Source: an uncultured Chitinophagaceae bacterium (GTDB taxonomy: Bacteria; Bacteroidota; Bacteroidia; Chitinophagales; Chitinophagaceae). Taken from it: a DNA stretch of 64,000 nucleotides. The position numbers were made by a program, and so were the translations under genes. Each line of letters begins with the position of its first letter. The stretch's first letter is position 1. Location of the stretch: contig CAKZFX010000012.1 in NCBI GenBank assembly GCA_936908745.1, positions 62,001 through 126,000 on the forward strand, given 5' to 3'. Of this stretch, positions 25,383 to 33,896 are shown one piece after another. The notes under the pieces are model-generated. The model saw only the letters and a program-made list of their open reading frames with translations. It had not been told where the DNA came from and made no database searches.

Positions 25383-26513
25383 TTATCCTACTGATTCAGG
25401 TTTTTGTGTCAGCTCTGCAAACACAGATTTAGTTGACGATGCAGGGGCTGCTTCTTTTGGCGCTTTTGGCTGGTTTTCCGGGCGCAGGCTTCTTACTGTT
25501 TTACCTGCTTGCCACAGCTCACTTTCACGGAGTTCTTTTAATTCCACTTCCAGTTTTTCACGATAATCTTCTTTGCTGTTGCTGTCTATAGAACGCTGTG
25601 ATTCCTTACCAGCTGCAACGCTTTCATACAACTCTTTGAATACAGGTGCAGTTGCGTCACGGAATTTTTTCCACCAGTCCAGTGCGCCACGTTGTGCTGT
25701 TGTGGAACAGTTGGCATACATCCAGTCCATACCGTTTTCAGCCACCAATGGCATCAGTGATTGTGTCAATTCTTCCACGGTTTCGTTAAACGCTTCACTT
25801 GGTGTATGGCCTTTATCTCTCAATACCTGGTATTGTGCAGCGAAGATGCCTTGGATGGCGCCCATCAATGTTCCTCTTTCACCTGTCAGGTCAGAGTACA
25901 CTTCTTTTTTGAAATCTGTTTCAAACAAATAACCACTTCCTACGGCGATGCCCAATGCGATCACACGGTCAAATGCTTTGCCAGTGGCATCCTGGTAAAT
26001 AGCGTACGAACTATTCAGTCCGCGCCCTTGCAGGAACATCCTGCGTAAAGACGTACCGCTGCCTTTTGGAGCCACTAAAAATACATCCACATCTTTTGGA
26101 GGAACAATGCCGGTTTGTTCGTTGAACGTAACACCAAAACCATGAGAGAAGTATAATGCTTTACCCGGTGTTAAATGTTTTTGCACGGTTGGCCACAACG
26201 CAATTTGTGCAGCATCACTCAACAAGTAACAGATAATCGTACCTCTTTCCAATGCTTCTTCAATTTCAAACAAAGTTTCGCCCGGCACAAATCCGTCAGC
26301 AATTGCTTTATCCCAGGTTTTTGAATTTTTACGCTGGCCCACGATCACGTTGATGCCATTGTCTTTTTGGTTTAATGCCTGGCCGGGGCCTTGCACACCG
26401 TAGCCGATTACCGCCACGACTTCATTTTTCAATACCTGCTGGGCTTTGCTGAGAGGAAATTCTTCCCTTGTTACTACATTTTCCTCTACACCGCCGAAGT
26501 TTAGTTTTGCCAT
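25383..26513 (-). CDS. ilvC: Ketol-acid reductoisomerase
   Basis: A 376-residue enzyme that isomerises and reduces acetolactate or acetohydroxybutyrate. The Rossmann motif is VAVIGYGVQGPGQALNQKDN, with cofactor-selecting loop QRKNSKTWDKA. SDLTGERGTLMGAIQGIFAA and the acidic metal-binding residues around ETVEELTQSL are in place. The last 30 residues (about ENQPKAPKEAAPASSTKSVF) form a Pro/Ala/Ser-rich tail beyond the usual class I end. It is the fifth gene of the ilvEDBNCA run. Confidence 0.95.
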   Translation of the reverse strand: MAKLNFGGVEENVVTREEFPLSKAQQVLKNEVVAVIGYGVQGPGQALNQKDNGINVIVGQRKNSKTWDKAIADGFVPGETLFEIEEALERGTIICYLLSDAAQIALWPTVQKHLTPGKALYFSHGFGVTFNEQTGIVPPKDVDVFLVAPKGSGTSLRRMFLQGRGLNSSYAIYQDATGKAFDRVIALGIAVGSGYLFETDFKKEVYSDLTGERGTLMGAIQGIFAAQYQVLRDKGHTPSEAFNETVEELTQSLMPLVAENGMDWMYANCSTTAQRGALDWWKKFRDATAPVFKELYESVAAGKESQRSIDSNSKEDYREKLEVELKELRESELWQAGKTVRSLRPENQPKAPKEAAPASSTKSVFAELTQKPESVG

Positions 26514-26573
26514 TGTTTATCTGTTTTGTTGTTTGAGTTTATTGTTTATTAACTTTTTATGTTGTTGTTTGCG

Positions 26574-26638
26574 CTTTGAGTCATGAGTATGAAGTGAAAA
26601 TTGACTATCGACTCTTGACTAATGACTCTGGACTACAT
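26574..26638. repeat. Inverted GAGTCATGAG word array between ilvN and ilvC
   Basis: TTGAGTCATGAGTATGAAGT, then GACTCTTGACTAATGACTC. GAGTCATGAGT-type words on the left pair with the reverse complement of the right words. On the transcribed strand it begins right at the ilvN stop codon. Confidence 0.65.
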
Positions 26639-27220
26639 TGAGAATACTTTCTCATTTTCATTTAAAAATTCGTTCTCCACCGCATCCTCACCCGGCTCAC
26701 GGTATTCAAATTCTTTTAGCTTTTCATGGAAGCCATCGCTTGCTTTGATGATCGCCACCCTTGCACTGCGGACAAATTCTATCAATCCATAAGGCGCTAA
26801 CACGCTGATCACTTTATCTGTTTCTTCCCGGTGTCCGGCTACGGCAAACACAGTATAATCTTTACGGATCACAACGGTATGTGCGCCGTGTTCTCTTAGC
26901 AGGCGTTCCACTTTTACACTGGTGGCAATGATCTCCGTTGGTACTTTATACATGGCCAGTTCCTGCCAAACGATTTCATCGCTGGTATTATAGTAAGCTT
27001 TTAAAACTTCCACCTGCTTTTCAATCTGGCGACAGAGTTTTCTTACCACATCTTCGGCTTCGTTGATCACAATCGTGAAACGATGCACACTGTCCACTTC
27101 AGAAGGGGATGTGTTCAGGCTTTCAATATTGATCTTTCTTCTTGAAAAGATGATGGCTATCCTGTTCAGCAAACCGATCTGGTTTTCGGTATAGACTGTT
27201 ATGGTATATTCTTGTTTCAT
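26633..27220 (-). CDS. ilvN: Acetolactate synthase small (regulatory) subunit
   Basis: A 195-residue regulatory subunit that binds valine and activates the catalytic subunit. An N-terminal ACT domain (YTITVYTENQIGLLNRIAII, about residues 3-75) is followed by a second ACT-like C-terminal domain (AVAGHREETDKVISVLAPYG). The ATG at 27218-27220 (MKQEYTITV) is chosen because the upstream TTG at 27241 would add residues from the spacer repeat. ilvB lies directly upstream on the same strand. Confidence 0.94.
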   Translation of the reverse strand: MKQEYTITVYTENQIGLLNRIAIIFSRRKINIESLNTSPSEVDSVHRFTIVINEAEDVVRKLCRQIEKQVEVLKAYYNTSDEIVWQELAMYKVPTEIIATSVKVERLLREHGAHTVVIRKDYTVFAVAGHREETDKVISVLAPYGLIEFVRSARVAIIKASDGFHEKLKEFEYREPGEDAVENEFLNENEKVFSM

Positions 27221-27221
27221 A

Positions 27222-27319
27222 ATTTTAATTTTAGTCGGCAAGTCCGTAAATCAGTAAGAAAGTTGCTATACGCAGGAATCGTCTTCCTGATTTCCCGTCT
27301 TCCTGTCTTTTCCGTCTTT
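27222..27319. repeat. GACGGAAAGACAGG word array between ilvB and ilvN
   Basis: On the minus strand the words GAAAGACGG, AAAGACAGGAAGACGGG and AATCAGGAAGACG are followed by more distant inverse words (TTTCTTACTGATTTACGG). The vocabulary is shared with the gltB C-terminal coding region near 19380-19430. Confidence 0.55.
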
Positions 27320-29068
27320 CTAAATTTCTTCCTTACTCAACACACACTCAGCCACCCCACGTCCCTGCGGCACCATCGGGAATACATTGTTTTCTTTGCC
27401 TACAAATACTTCGAGTAAAAAGCTGCCCTCATGCTCCAGCATTTGCTGTAATGAGTTTTTCAGATCCTCTCTTTTGGAAATGCTTTTCCCAGCGATGCCA
27501 AATCCTTTGGCTACCTGCACAAAGTCAGGGCTGGTGATGTCCACAAACGAGTATCTTTTTTCATGGAACAATTGCTGCCATTGGCGAACCATACCCAAAA
27601 ACTGGTTATTCAGGATCAGGATTTTTATAGTGGGTTTAAACTGCATGATCGTTCCCAATTCCTGCAAGGTCATTTGAAAACCACCATCGCCAATGATCGC
27701 TACAGTTGTTCTTGATGGATCGCCATAAGCGGCACCGATAGCAGCAGGCAACGCATAACCCATCGTTCCCAAGCCACCACTCGTTACGTTACTTTTAGAA
27801 TGATTGTATTTGGCATACCGACAGGCCACCATCTGGTGCTGGCCTACATCTGTTACAATGATCGCATCGCCTTTTGTTAATGCGTTCAGTTCTTTTATTA
27901 CTTCACCCATTGTCAATACTTCATCTGTCGGGTTCAGCTCGTCATGTATTACTTTGGCGATTTCTTTTTCTTTATAGTCATTGAATTTTTGCAACCATTG
28001 CGGGTAGACTTTTTGCTCCACTAATTCTGTCAGCAACGGCAATGTTTCTTTACAATCGCCCCATACAGGAACGGTGGCTTTTACATTTTTATCAATCTCA
28101 GCCGGGTCAATATCAAGATGAATGACTTTGGCTTGTTTGGCATATTTGTCCAAACGGCCTGTCACACGATCATCAAAGCGCATCCCGATAGCGATGAGTA
28201 CATCACATTCATTGGTCAATACATTCGGGCCATAGTTGCCGTGCATTCCCAACATGCCAACACCCAGGGGATGTTCCGTAGAGATGGCACTCATACCCAT
28301 GATGGTCCATGCGGCAGGGATACCGGCTTTCTCGATAAATTGTTTAAATTCTTTTTCTGCCTTACCCAGTAATACACCTTGTCCGAATACAACAAAGGGT
28401 CTTTCGGCTTCATTGATCAGTTTCGCTGCCTGCTCTATGTATTCTTTTCTTACAATTGGTTTAGGACGATAGCTACGGATATGATCACATTTTGTGTAAC
28501 CTGCATAGTCAAACAATTGCAGTTGTGCATTTTTGGTAATATCAATCAACACCGGTCCGGGGCGACCGCTGCCTGCGATATAAAAAGCTTTGGCCAGCAC
28601 TGCCGGGATTTCATTGGCATCCGTTACCTGGTAATTCCATTTGGTAACAGGAGTGGTGATATTGATCACATCTGTTTCCTGGAAAGCATCTGTGCCCAGC
28701 AGGTGTGCAAACACTTGTCCCGTGATACACACAACAGGAGTGGAGTCGATCATCGCATCCGCTAAACCTGTTACAAGGTTCGTTGCACCCGGCCCACTTG
28801 TTGCAAACACAACGCCGGTACGGCCACTGACTCTTGCATAACCTTGTGCCGCATGGATAGCTCCCTGTTCGTGGCGGACTAAAATATGTTTCAGTTTCTC
28901 ATTATAATCATACAACGCATCATAGATCGGCATGATGGCGCCACCGGGATAACCAAAGATGGTATCCACAGCTTCTGCTAAAAAAGCTTCGAGTACGGCA
29001 ACGCTTCCGCTTATTTGGGAAGTTACTGCTGCTTTCTTTGTTTCTTTTTCAACTAATAGAGTTTCCAT
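27320..29068 (-). CDS. ilvB: Acetolactate synthase large (catalytic) subunit
   Basis: A 582-residue TPP-dependent enzyme that makes acetolactate (valine, leucine) or acetohydroxybutyrate (isoleucine). GYPGGAIMPIYDAL and Glu67 in RHEQGAIHAAQGYAR are the TPP-activating region; GDGGFQMTLQELGTI is the TPP/Mg motif near the C-terminus. The FAD domain lies in between. Ile/Val/Leu feedback acts through IlvN. It follows ilvD after a 72-base spacer that contains a CTGCC-type palindrome. Confidence 0.96.
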   Translation of the reverse strand: METLLVEKETKKAAVTSQISGSVAVLEAFLAEAVDTIFGYPGGAIMPIYDALYDYNEKLKHILVRHEQGAIHAAQGYARVSGRTGVVFATSGPGATNLVTGLADAMIDSTPVVCITGQVFAHLLGTDAFQETDVINITTPVTKWNYQVTDANEIPAVLAKAFYIAGSGRPGPVLIDITKNAQLQLFDYAGYTKCDHIRSYRPKPIVRKEYIEQAAKLINEAERPFVVFGQGVLLGKAEKEFKQFIEKAGIPAAWTIMGMSAISTEHPLGVGMLGMHGNYGPNVLTNECDVLIAIGMRFDDRVTGRLDKYAKQAKVIHLDIDPAEIDKNVKATVPVWGDCKETLPLLTELVEQKVYPQWLQKFNDYKEKEIAKVIHDELNPTDEVLTMGEVIKELNALTKGDAIIVTDVGQHQMVACRYAKYNHSKSNVTSGGLGTMGYALPAAIGAAYGDPSRTTVAIIGDGGFQMTLQELGTIMQFKPTIKILILNNQFLGMVRQWQQLFHEKRYSFVDITSPDFVQVAKGFGIAGKSISKREDLKNSLQQMLEHEGSFLLEVFVGKENNVFPMVPQGRGVAECVLSKEEI

Positions 29069-29116
29069 ACTGTTTTTTTATATCCTCAAAATCCTTTTTA
29101 AATCTTGTTAATCGTG

Positions 29117-29136
29117 CCTGCCTACCGTCAGGCAGG
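29117..29136. repeat. CCTGCCT-N6-AGGCAGG palindrome
   Basis: CCTGCCT (29117-29123) and AGGCAGG (29130-29136) are perfect arms in the ilvD-ilvB spacer. Related palindromes lie at 14892, 41208 and 63421. In translation such units give the familiar 'PAYRQAG' peptide, a known sign of repeat DNA in Bacteroidota. Confidence 0.65.
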
Positions 29137-29140
29137 GTTC

Positions 29141-30820
29141 TCACTCGTCGGTTACACAACCCTCGCTTGCATCTTTCACACACATCGCATATTTATACAA
29201 AACACCTTTGGTTACTTTCAGCGCCGGTTGTTTCCAGTTTTTTCTTCTTTGGGCGATTATTTCATCTGTTACTTTCAGGTTAATCTTGTTATTGGATGCA
29301 TCCAATTCGATGATATCATCGTCTTCTACTAAGGCGATGAGGCCGCCTTCAAATGCCTCAGGCGTGATGTGGCCCACCACAAAGCCATGTGAACCACCAC
29401 TGAATCGCCCATCCGTAATCAATGCCACATCTTTTCCCAGGCCTGCGCCCATAATAGCCGAAGTAGGTTTCAGCATTTCAGGCATACCCGGTGCGCCTTT
29501 TGGGCCTTCGTATCGTATCACCACCACATCGCCCTTTTTTACACGGCCGTTGGCAATACCTGCCACTAAATCTTTTTCACCATCAAACACCCTGGCAGGT
29601 CCTTCAAAACGCTCACCTTCTTTACCACTGATCTTTGCCACGCTTCCTTTTTCGGCAAGGTTGCCATACAGGATTTGCAGGTGACCTGTTTGTTTTAACG
29701 GTTGCTCTAAAGGGAAAATAATTTTCTGTGTTTCAAAATTGATCTCTGCTACACCGGACAAATTTTCAGCAACGGTTTTGCCGGTTACTGTTAAACAATC
29801 GCCATGCAGTAAACCTTTGTTCAGTAAATATTTCATTACAGCAGGCACGCCGCCGTGTGTATGCAATTCCTGCATCAAAAACTTTCCGCTGGGTTTAAAG
29901 TCAGCCAGTACCGGTGTTTTATCGCTGAAACGCTGGAAGTCATCCTGTGTCAGTTCCACGTCCACACTTTTTGCCATTGCAATCAGGTGCAATACAGCAT
30001 TGGTGCTGCCGCCAAATATCATCACCGTCACGATCGCATTTTCAAATGCCTTCTTCGTCATGATATCTTTTGGCTTGATATCTTTTTCCAATAATACTTT
30101 TATCGCTTTGCCAGCTTCCAAACATTCTTTTTCTTTATCAGCACTGGTGGCTGGGTTGGAAGAAGAATACGGCAAACTCATGCCCAATGCTTCAATCGCT
30201 GCGGCCATTGTATTGGCCGTGTACATACCACCGCAGGCGCCTGCACCCGGGCAACTATGTTTCACCACTTCTTTAAAATCTTCGGGTGTGATGGTGCCTG
30301 CCAGTTTTTTTCCCAATGCTTCAAAGGAAGAAATGATATTCAGTTCTTCGCCTTTATAATGGCCGGCCGCTATCGTTCCGCCATATACCATGATGGAAGG
30401 ACGGTTGAGACGCCCCATTGCCATGATAGCGCCGGGCATATTTTTATCGCAACCCGGTAATGCGATCAATCCATCATAATAAAAACCGCCACATACACTT
30501 TCAATACTATCAGCGATCAGGTCGCGGCTTACAAGAGAGTAGCGCATACCATCTGTACCATTACTGATCCCATCGCTGATCCCGATCGTGTTAAAGATCA
30601 ACCCAACGAGATCATTATCCCACACGCCTTGTTTCACTACTTTGGCAAGATCGTTCAGGTGCATATTGCAGGTGTTGCCATCATAACCCATACTGGCGAT
30701 GCCCACCTGTGCTTTTTTAAGATCATCATCCGTCAGGCCAATGCCGTACAACATAGCTTGTGCAGCTGGTTGTGTTTCATCCTGCGTCAGTGTCTTCGAG
30801 TATTTGTTTAGTTCGATCAT
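29141..30820 (-). CDS. ilvD: Dihydroxy-acid dehydratase
   Basis: A 559-residue iron-sulfur enzyme that makes the keto-acid precursors of isoleucine and valine. Cysteine motifs GCDKNMPGAIMA and CPGAGACGGMYTANTM are the cluster-binding sites; DGRFSGGSHGFVVGH is the C-terminal signature. Length is normal. It is the second gene of the ilv operon, 68 bases after ilvE. Confidence 0.96.
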   Translation of the reverse strand: MIELNKYSKTLTQDETQPAAQAMLYGIGLTDDDLKKAQVGIASMGYDGNTCNMHLNDLAKVVKQGVWDNDLVGLIFNTIGISDGISNGTDGMRYSLVSRDLIADSIESVCGGFYYDGLIALPGCDKNMPGAIMAMGRLNRPSIMVYGGTIAAGHYKGEELNIISSFEALGKKLAGTITPEDFKEVVKHSCPGAGACGGMYTANTMAAAIEALGMSLPYSSSNPATSADKEKECLEAGKAIKVLLEKDIKPKDIMTKKAFENAIVTVMIFGGSTNAVLHLIAMAKSVDVELTQDDFQRFSDKTPVLADFKPSGKFLMQELHTHGGVPAVMKYLLNKGLLHGDCLTVTGKTVAENLSGVAEINFETQKIIFPLEQPLKQTGHLQILYGNLAEKGSVAKISGKEGERFEGPARVFDGEKDLVAGIANGRVKKGDVVVIRYEGPKGAPGMPEMLKPTSAIMGAGLGKDVALITDGRFSGGSHGFVVGHITPEAFEGGLIALVEDDDIIELDASNNKINLKVTDEIIAQRRKNWKQPALKVTKGVLYKYAMCVKDASEGCVTDE

Positions 30821-30849
30821 TTCTTTGTTTCTGTATTGTCTTCAATTTT

Positions 30850-30932
30850 GTTCGTGAGTGGTGAATCGTGAATAGTGAGCTTCGAAACTCACGCCTCATG
30901 ACTCCCGACTACCGACTCCAAGCTCCTGACTG
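30850..30932. repeat. Word array that overlaps the ilvE 3' end
   Basis: On the minus strand GTCAGGAGCTTGGAGTCGG, TAGTCGGGAGTCATGAG and GCGTGAG are followed by the inverse words CTCACTATTCACGATTCACC and ACTCAC. The left words lie inside the ilvE coding sequence (30889-30932) and encode its last 12 or so residues. Confidence 0.7.
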
Positions 30933-31791
30933 TTTCCTTGTATGCTTTTTGAATTTTGCAGGATACACTTTCACTCCATTTTAATGGAAAATGATAGCTG
31001 TCTATACTTTCAAAGCCGATTACTTCTGCTGCTGTGCCACAGAAGAAAGCTGCATCTGCTTCTTTTAGTTCTTTGATCGTATAAGCGCCTTCTTCCAATT
31101 CGATGTCGAGTTGTTCGCACAGTTCTATTACCGTTGCTCTTGTGATGCCGGGAAGGATATTGCCTAATGCGGGTGTAAACAACTTGCCCTCTTTTTCAAA
31201 GAATAAATTGGCGCCGGGAGCTTCGGCGATATTCCCATTCATGTCTAACAAAAGAGCTTCATCAAAACCTTTGCCCTTCGCTTCCTGGCTGGCCAAAATA
31301 GAGTTTACATAATGACCGCCTGCTTTTGCTTCGATATGAAACGCTTTAGGGTTTGGACGCTGGTAAGAGCTGGTCATCACCTTCAGCAATTTATCTCCGA
31401 GGAAAGGTTGCATTTCCCATGCTTCTATCACGAGAAAAGATTCTTTGTTCTCTGCAAAACTCATGTTGGCCGGTGCATACACAACCGGGCGGATATAGGC
31501 ATCGGCTAAGTTGTTTTTTGCAAGCACTTCATAGGTAGCCTCAATCAGTTCATCTGTTGTCCAATGGTAAGGCATGTTGAGCAGCCTGGCTGAATTTTGC
31601 AAACGGTCATAATGTTCCACTGCTTTAAAAATCCGTGTCTCCCCATTTCCTGTTTTATAGGAACGGATGCCTTCAAAAACAGAGTAGCCATAATGCAATG
31701 ACTGACTATAAAAATCTGTTTTTGCAGTTGCTGCTTTTACCAACTCACCATTGAGCCAAAGGACCGTATTTTCATTATAATAAGAAGCCAT
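30889..31791 (-). CDS. ilvE: Branched-chain amino acid aminotransferase
   Basis: A 300-residue fold-type IV PLP enzyme that makes leucine, isoleucine and valine from their keto acids. Lys156 in EAKAGGHYVNS is the PLP lysine; LDMNGNIAEAPGANLFF and GNILPGITRATVIELC are family motifs. It is the first structural gene after the Ile/Val leader and attenuator, so its transcription, and that of the genes behind it, should depend on Ile/Val-tRNA charging. The C-terminal RSLESVVGSHEA is encoded by a word array of the kind normally found in spacers, so the natural end may be extended. Confidence 0.95.
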   Translation of the reverse strand: MASYYNENTVLWLNGELVKAATAKTDFYSQSLHYGYSVFEGIRSYKTGNGETRIFKAVEHYDRLQNSARLLNMPYHWTTDELIEATYEVLAKNNLADAYIRPVVYAPANMSFAENKESFLVIEAWEMQPFLGDKLLKVMTSSYQRPNPKAFHIEAKAGGHYVNSILASQEAKGKGFDEALLLDMNGNIAEAPGANLFFEKEGKLFTPALGNILPGITRATVIELCEQLDIELEEGAYTIKELKEADAAFFCGTAAEVIGFESIDSYHFPLKWSESVSCKIQKAYKETVRSLESVVGSHEA

Positions 31792-31810
31792 GTTTAAATT
31801 TTATCCGGGG

Positions 31811-31847
31811 TTAAAAAAGAAAACCCCGCCTTTTTGGAGGCGGGGTT
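31811..31847 (-). terminator. Rho-independent terminator acting as ilv attenuator
   Basis: On the minus strand AACCCCGCC (31847-31839) pairs perfectly with GGCGGGGTT (31830-31822) around TCCAAAAA, and TTTTCTTTTTT follows. It lies 21 bases after the leader-peptide stop and 20 bases before the ilvE start. CCGCCTCCA in its 5' arm and loop (31843-31835) can instead pair with TGGAGGTGG (31890-31882) inside the leader reading frame, which would prevent termination. Confidence 0.85.
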
Positions 31848-31868
31848 CTTTGTATTCGTTTGTTTAGT

Positions 31869-31973
31869 TTATATACAATTTCCACCTCCATGCAGCGCAG
31901 GAATGACAATAATCACCACAATAATAATTGCGCTGATCACAGAGATAGTAATATGTTTCCTGTTGTTCTGCAT
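31869..31973 (-). CDS. Ile/Val-rich leader peptide of the ilv operon
   Basis: A 34-codon reading frame, starting MQNNRKHITISVISAIII and running through VVIIVIPALHGGGNCI. In one stretch (residues 8-24) 13 of 17 codons are Ile or Val (IIIVVIIVI at the centre), exactly the end products of the downstream operon. The last codons (His-Gly-Gly-Gly) contain TGGAGGTGG, complementary to the 5' arm of the terminator. A ribosome stalled for charged Ile- or Val-tRNA would leave that segment free to form the antiterminator, while one reaching the stop codon would cover it and allow termination. A promoter box lies 14 bases upstream. No Shine-Dalgarno sequence is seen, as usual in this phylum. Confidence 0.82.
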   Translation of the reverse strand: MQNNRKHITISVISAIIIVVIIVIPALHGGGNCI

Positions 31974-31986
31974 AAAGGTTATGCAA

Positions 31987-32017
31987 CGAATATACACCCG
32001 CCATTTTAAAAAACAAA
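31987..32017 (-). promoter_or_regulatory. Promoter of the ilv leader and operon
   Basis: On the minus strand TTTG (32017-32014) is followed after 19 bases by TATATTCG (31994-31987), one mismatch from TAnnTTTG. Spacing fits the Bacteroidota primary sigma factor. The predicted start point, about six bases further on, leaves a very short 5' leader before the leader-peptide ATG at 31973. Confidence 0.72.
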
Positions 32018-32159
32018 GAACTAAATACAGAACCACGCTTTTTTGGATGAAAAATGATTGTGAGGATAAAAGAACAATCGTTTGTGATCAACCTGTTCTT
32101 TAGAGACAGTTGCATGTAAATCCTCATAATCCATTCTTAAAATCATGCGCATCGTGATT

Positions 32160-33281
32160 CTATATGATCGTCGATTTCCTTAATTCAATATTCTCTTTCT
32201 TCACTGAACCGGGAATCTTTCCACTTACATAATCACAGATCAGCTCACCCAATGTGGAAGTGAAATAAAAATTAACCGGGTCAATATCTTTTGTTACAAA
32301 ACCGTTCTGTAAGGTCCAGTTCACGGCCTCACGCACCAGCGCCGCTTCTTCGGGCATGGTTAAATACTCCAGCAACATGGCCGCAGATAAAATAGAGCCA
32401 ACAGGATTCGCAATATCTTTTCCGGCCGCCTGCGGATATGAACCATGAATAGGCTCGAATAAAACCGTGCCTTTGCCAACTGAAGCTGAGGGCAATAATC
32501 CGAGTGAACCACTTAACACACTGGCTTCATCGCTGATGATGTCGCCAAACATATTTTCGGTGAGAACAATATCAAACTGCTTTGGATTCAAAATGATCTG
32601 CATCGCCGCATTGTCCACGAACATATAGTCAACAGCTACATCAGGATATTGCGTCGCCACTTCCTGCACCACTTTTCTCCAGAGGCGGGAGGTTTCCAGT
32701 ACGTTGGCTTTGTCAACCAGCGTCAGTTTTTTTCTTCTTTCTTTCTTTTGTGCAAAGTGAAAGGCAAGATGCGCCACTCTTTCAATCTCTTCTTTGGTAT
32801 AAACACAGTTGTCAGATGCTTCTGTTTTTTCTTCATTGATCTTCTTTTCACCAAAGTAGATGCCGCCGGTCAGCTCACGAAAAATGATAAAGTCAACGCC
32901 TTCGAGGTTTTTACTTTTCAGCGGAGACAAGTGTTGTAATGCCGTATACGCATTTATCGGGCGGATGTTTGCATACAGTTGCAATGTTTTACGCAGTTTC
33001 AATAAACCTTGCTCCGGTCTTACTTTAGCGGAAGGATCATTGTCGTATTTCGGATCGCCGATAGCGCCAAATAAAACAGCGTCGCTGTTCAGGCAGGCTT
33101 CAATGGTTTCATCGGGGAGAGGATTGCCTGTTTTGTCAATTGCTACAGCACCCATGAGTTGATAGCTATAGGTAAACTCGTGACCGAATTGTTCGGCAAT
33201 GGCATTTAATACTTTTACAGACTGCTTCGTTACCTCCGGGCCAATCCCGTCTCCTTCTATGACTACAATATTTTTTTTCAT
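32160..33281 (-). CDS. leuB: 3-isopropylmalate dehydrogenase
   Basis: A 373-residue NAD-dependent enzyme that oxidises and decarboxylates 3-isopropylmalate in leucine synthesis. MKKNIVVIEGDGIGPEVTKQ is the standard start; RELTGGIYFGEK, YMFVDNAAMQIILNPKQFD and FEPIHGSYPQAAGKDIANP hold the substrate, metal and NAD-binding residues. It is the last gene of leuA-C-D-B, with 16 bases to leuD. The next transcribed element is the ilv leader. Confidence 0.96.
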   Translation of the reverse strand: MKKNIVVIEGDGIGPEVTKQSVKVLNAIAEQFGHEFTYSYQLMGAVAIDKTGNPLPDETIEACLNSDAVLFGAIGDPKYDNDPSAKVRPEQGLLKLRKTLQLYANIRPINAYTALQHLSPLKSKNLEGVDFIIFRELTGGIYFGEKKINEEKTEASDNCVYTKEEIERVAHLAFHFAQKKERRKKLTLVDKANVLETSRLWRKVVQEVATQYPDVAVDYMFVDNAAMQIILNPKQFDIVLTENMFGDIISDEASVLSGSLGLLPSASVGKGTVLFEPIHGSYPQAAGKDIANPVGSILSAAMLLEYLTMPEEAALVREAVNWTLQNGFVTKDIDPVNFYFTSTLGELICDYVSGKIPGSVKKENIELRKSTII

Positions 33282-33297
33282 ACAGGCTTATACTTAT

Positions 33298-33882
33298 TTA
33301 TGCTCGTTGTTTTTCAAATGATTCAATCTCAGTTTGCAGGCTTAATAAGAAATCAATGTCATCGTATCCGTTCAGCAGGCAGGTTTTCTTATAAGCGTTA
33401 ATGTCAAATGTGGCTGTATCGCCGGTTGAGTTGATAGTGATGGTTTGTTTTTCCAGGTCAACAGTCAATTCAGTGTTGTTGTCCTGTAAGAATATTTTTT
33501 GTAAAAATTCTTCGCTCACCTGCACAGGTAATACACCGTTGTTCAATGCATTGTTTTTAAAAATATCAGCGAAGAAACTGGACACGACTACACGGAAACC
33601 ATAGTCCAATATTGCCCAGGCCGCATGTTCCCTTGAAGAACCGCAACCAAAGTTTTTACCGCCCACCAAAATCTCTCCGTCGAACTGAGACATATTCAAA
33701 GGGAAATCCGCTCTTGTTTGCGCTTCGTCGTCATTATAATAGCGCCAGTCCCGAAACAGGTTTTTACCAAATCCTTCTTTCGTTGTCGCTTTTAAAAAAC
33801 GGGCCGGAATGATCTGGTCAGTATCAATGTTCTCGATATTGACAGGAACAAAACGGCTTGTTATAATTTTTAATGGAGTCAT
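33298..33882 (-). CDS. leuD: 3-isopropylmalate dehydratase small subunit
   Basis: A 194-residue swivel-domain subunit that works with LeuC. NIDTDQIIPARFLK and GGKNFGCGSSREHAAWAIL are the family motifs. I start at the ATG at 33880-33882 (MTPLKIITSRFVPV); an upstream TTG (33894) would add four residues. It lies immediately after leuC. Confidence 0.95.
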   Translation of the reverse strand: MTPLKIITSRFVPVNIENIDTDQIIPARFLKATTKEGFGKNLFRDWRYYNDDEAQTRADFPLNMSQFDGEILVGGKNFGCGSSREHAAWAILDYGFRVVVSSFFADIFKNNALNNGVLPVQVSEEFLQKIFLQDNNTELTVDLEKQTITINSTGDTATFDINAYKKTCLLNGYDDIDFLLSLQTEIESFEKQRA

Positions 33883-33896
33883 TTCAATATTCAATA

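Noticed and set aside
31864..32127. Longer open frame (87 codons) over the ilv leader region
   Set aside because: It is in a different frame, lacks a sensible composition, and starts upstream of the promoter; the Ile/Val-rich frame at 31869-31973 fits the context far better.
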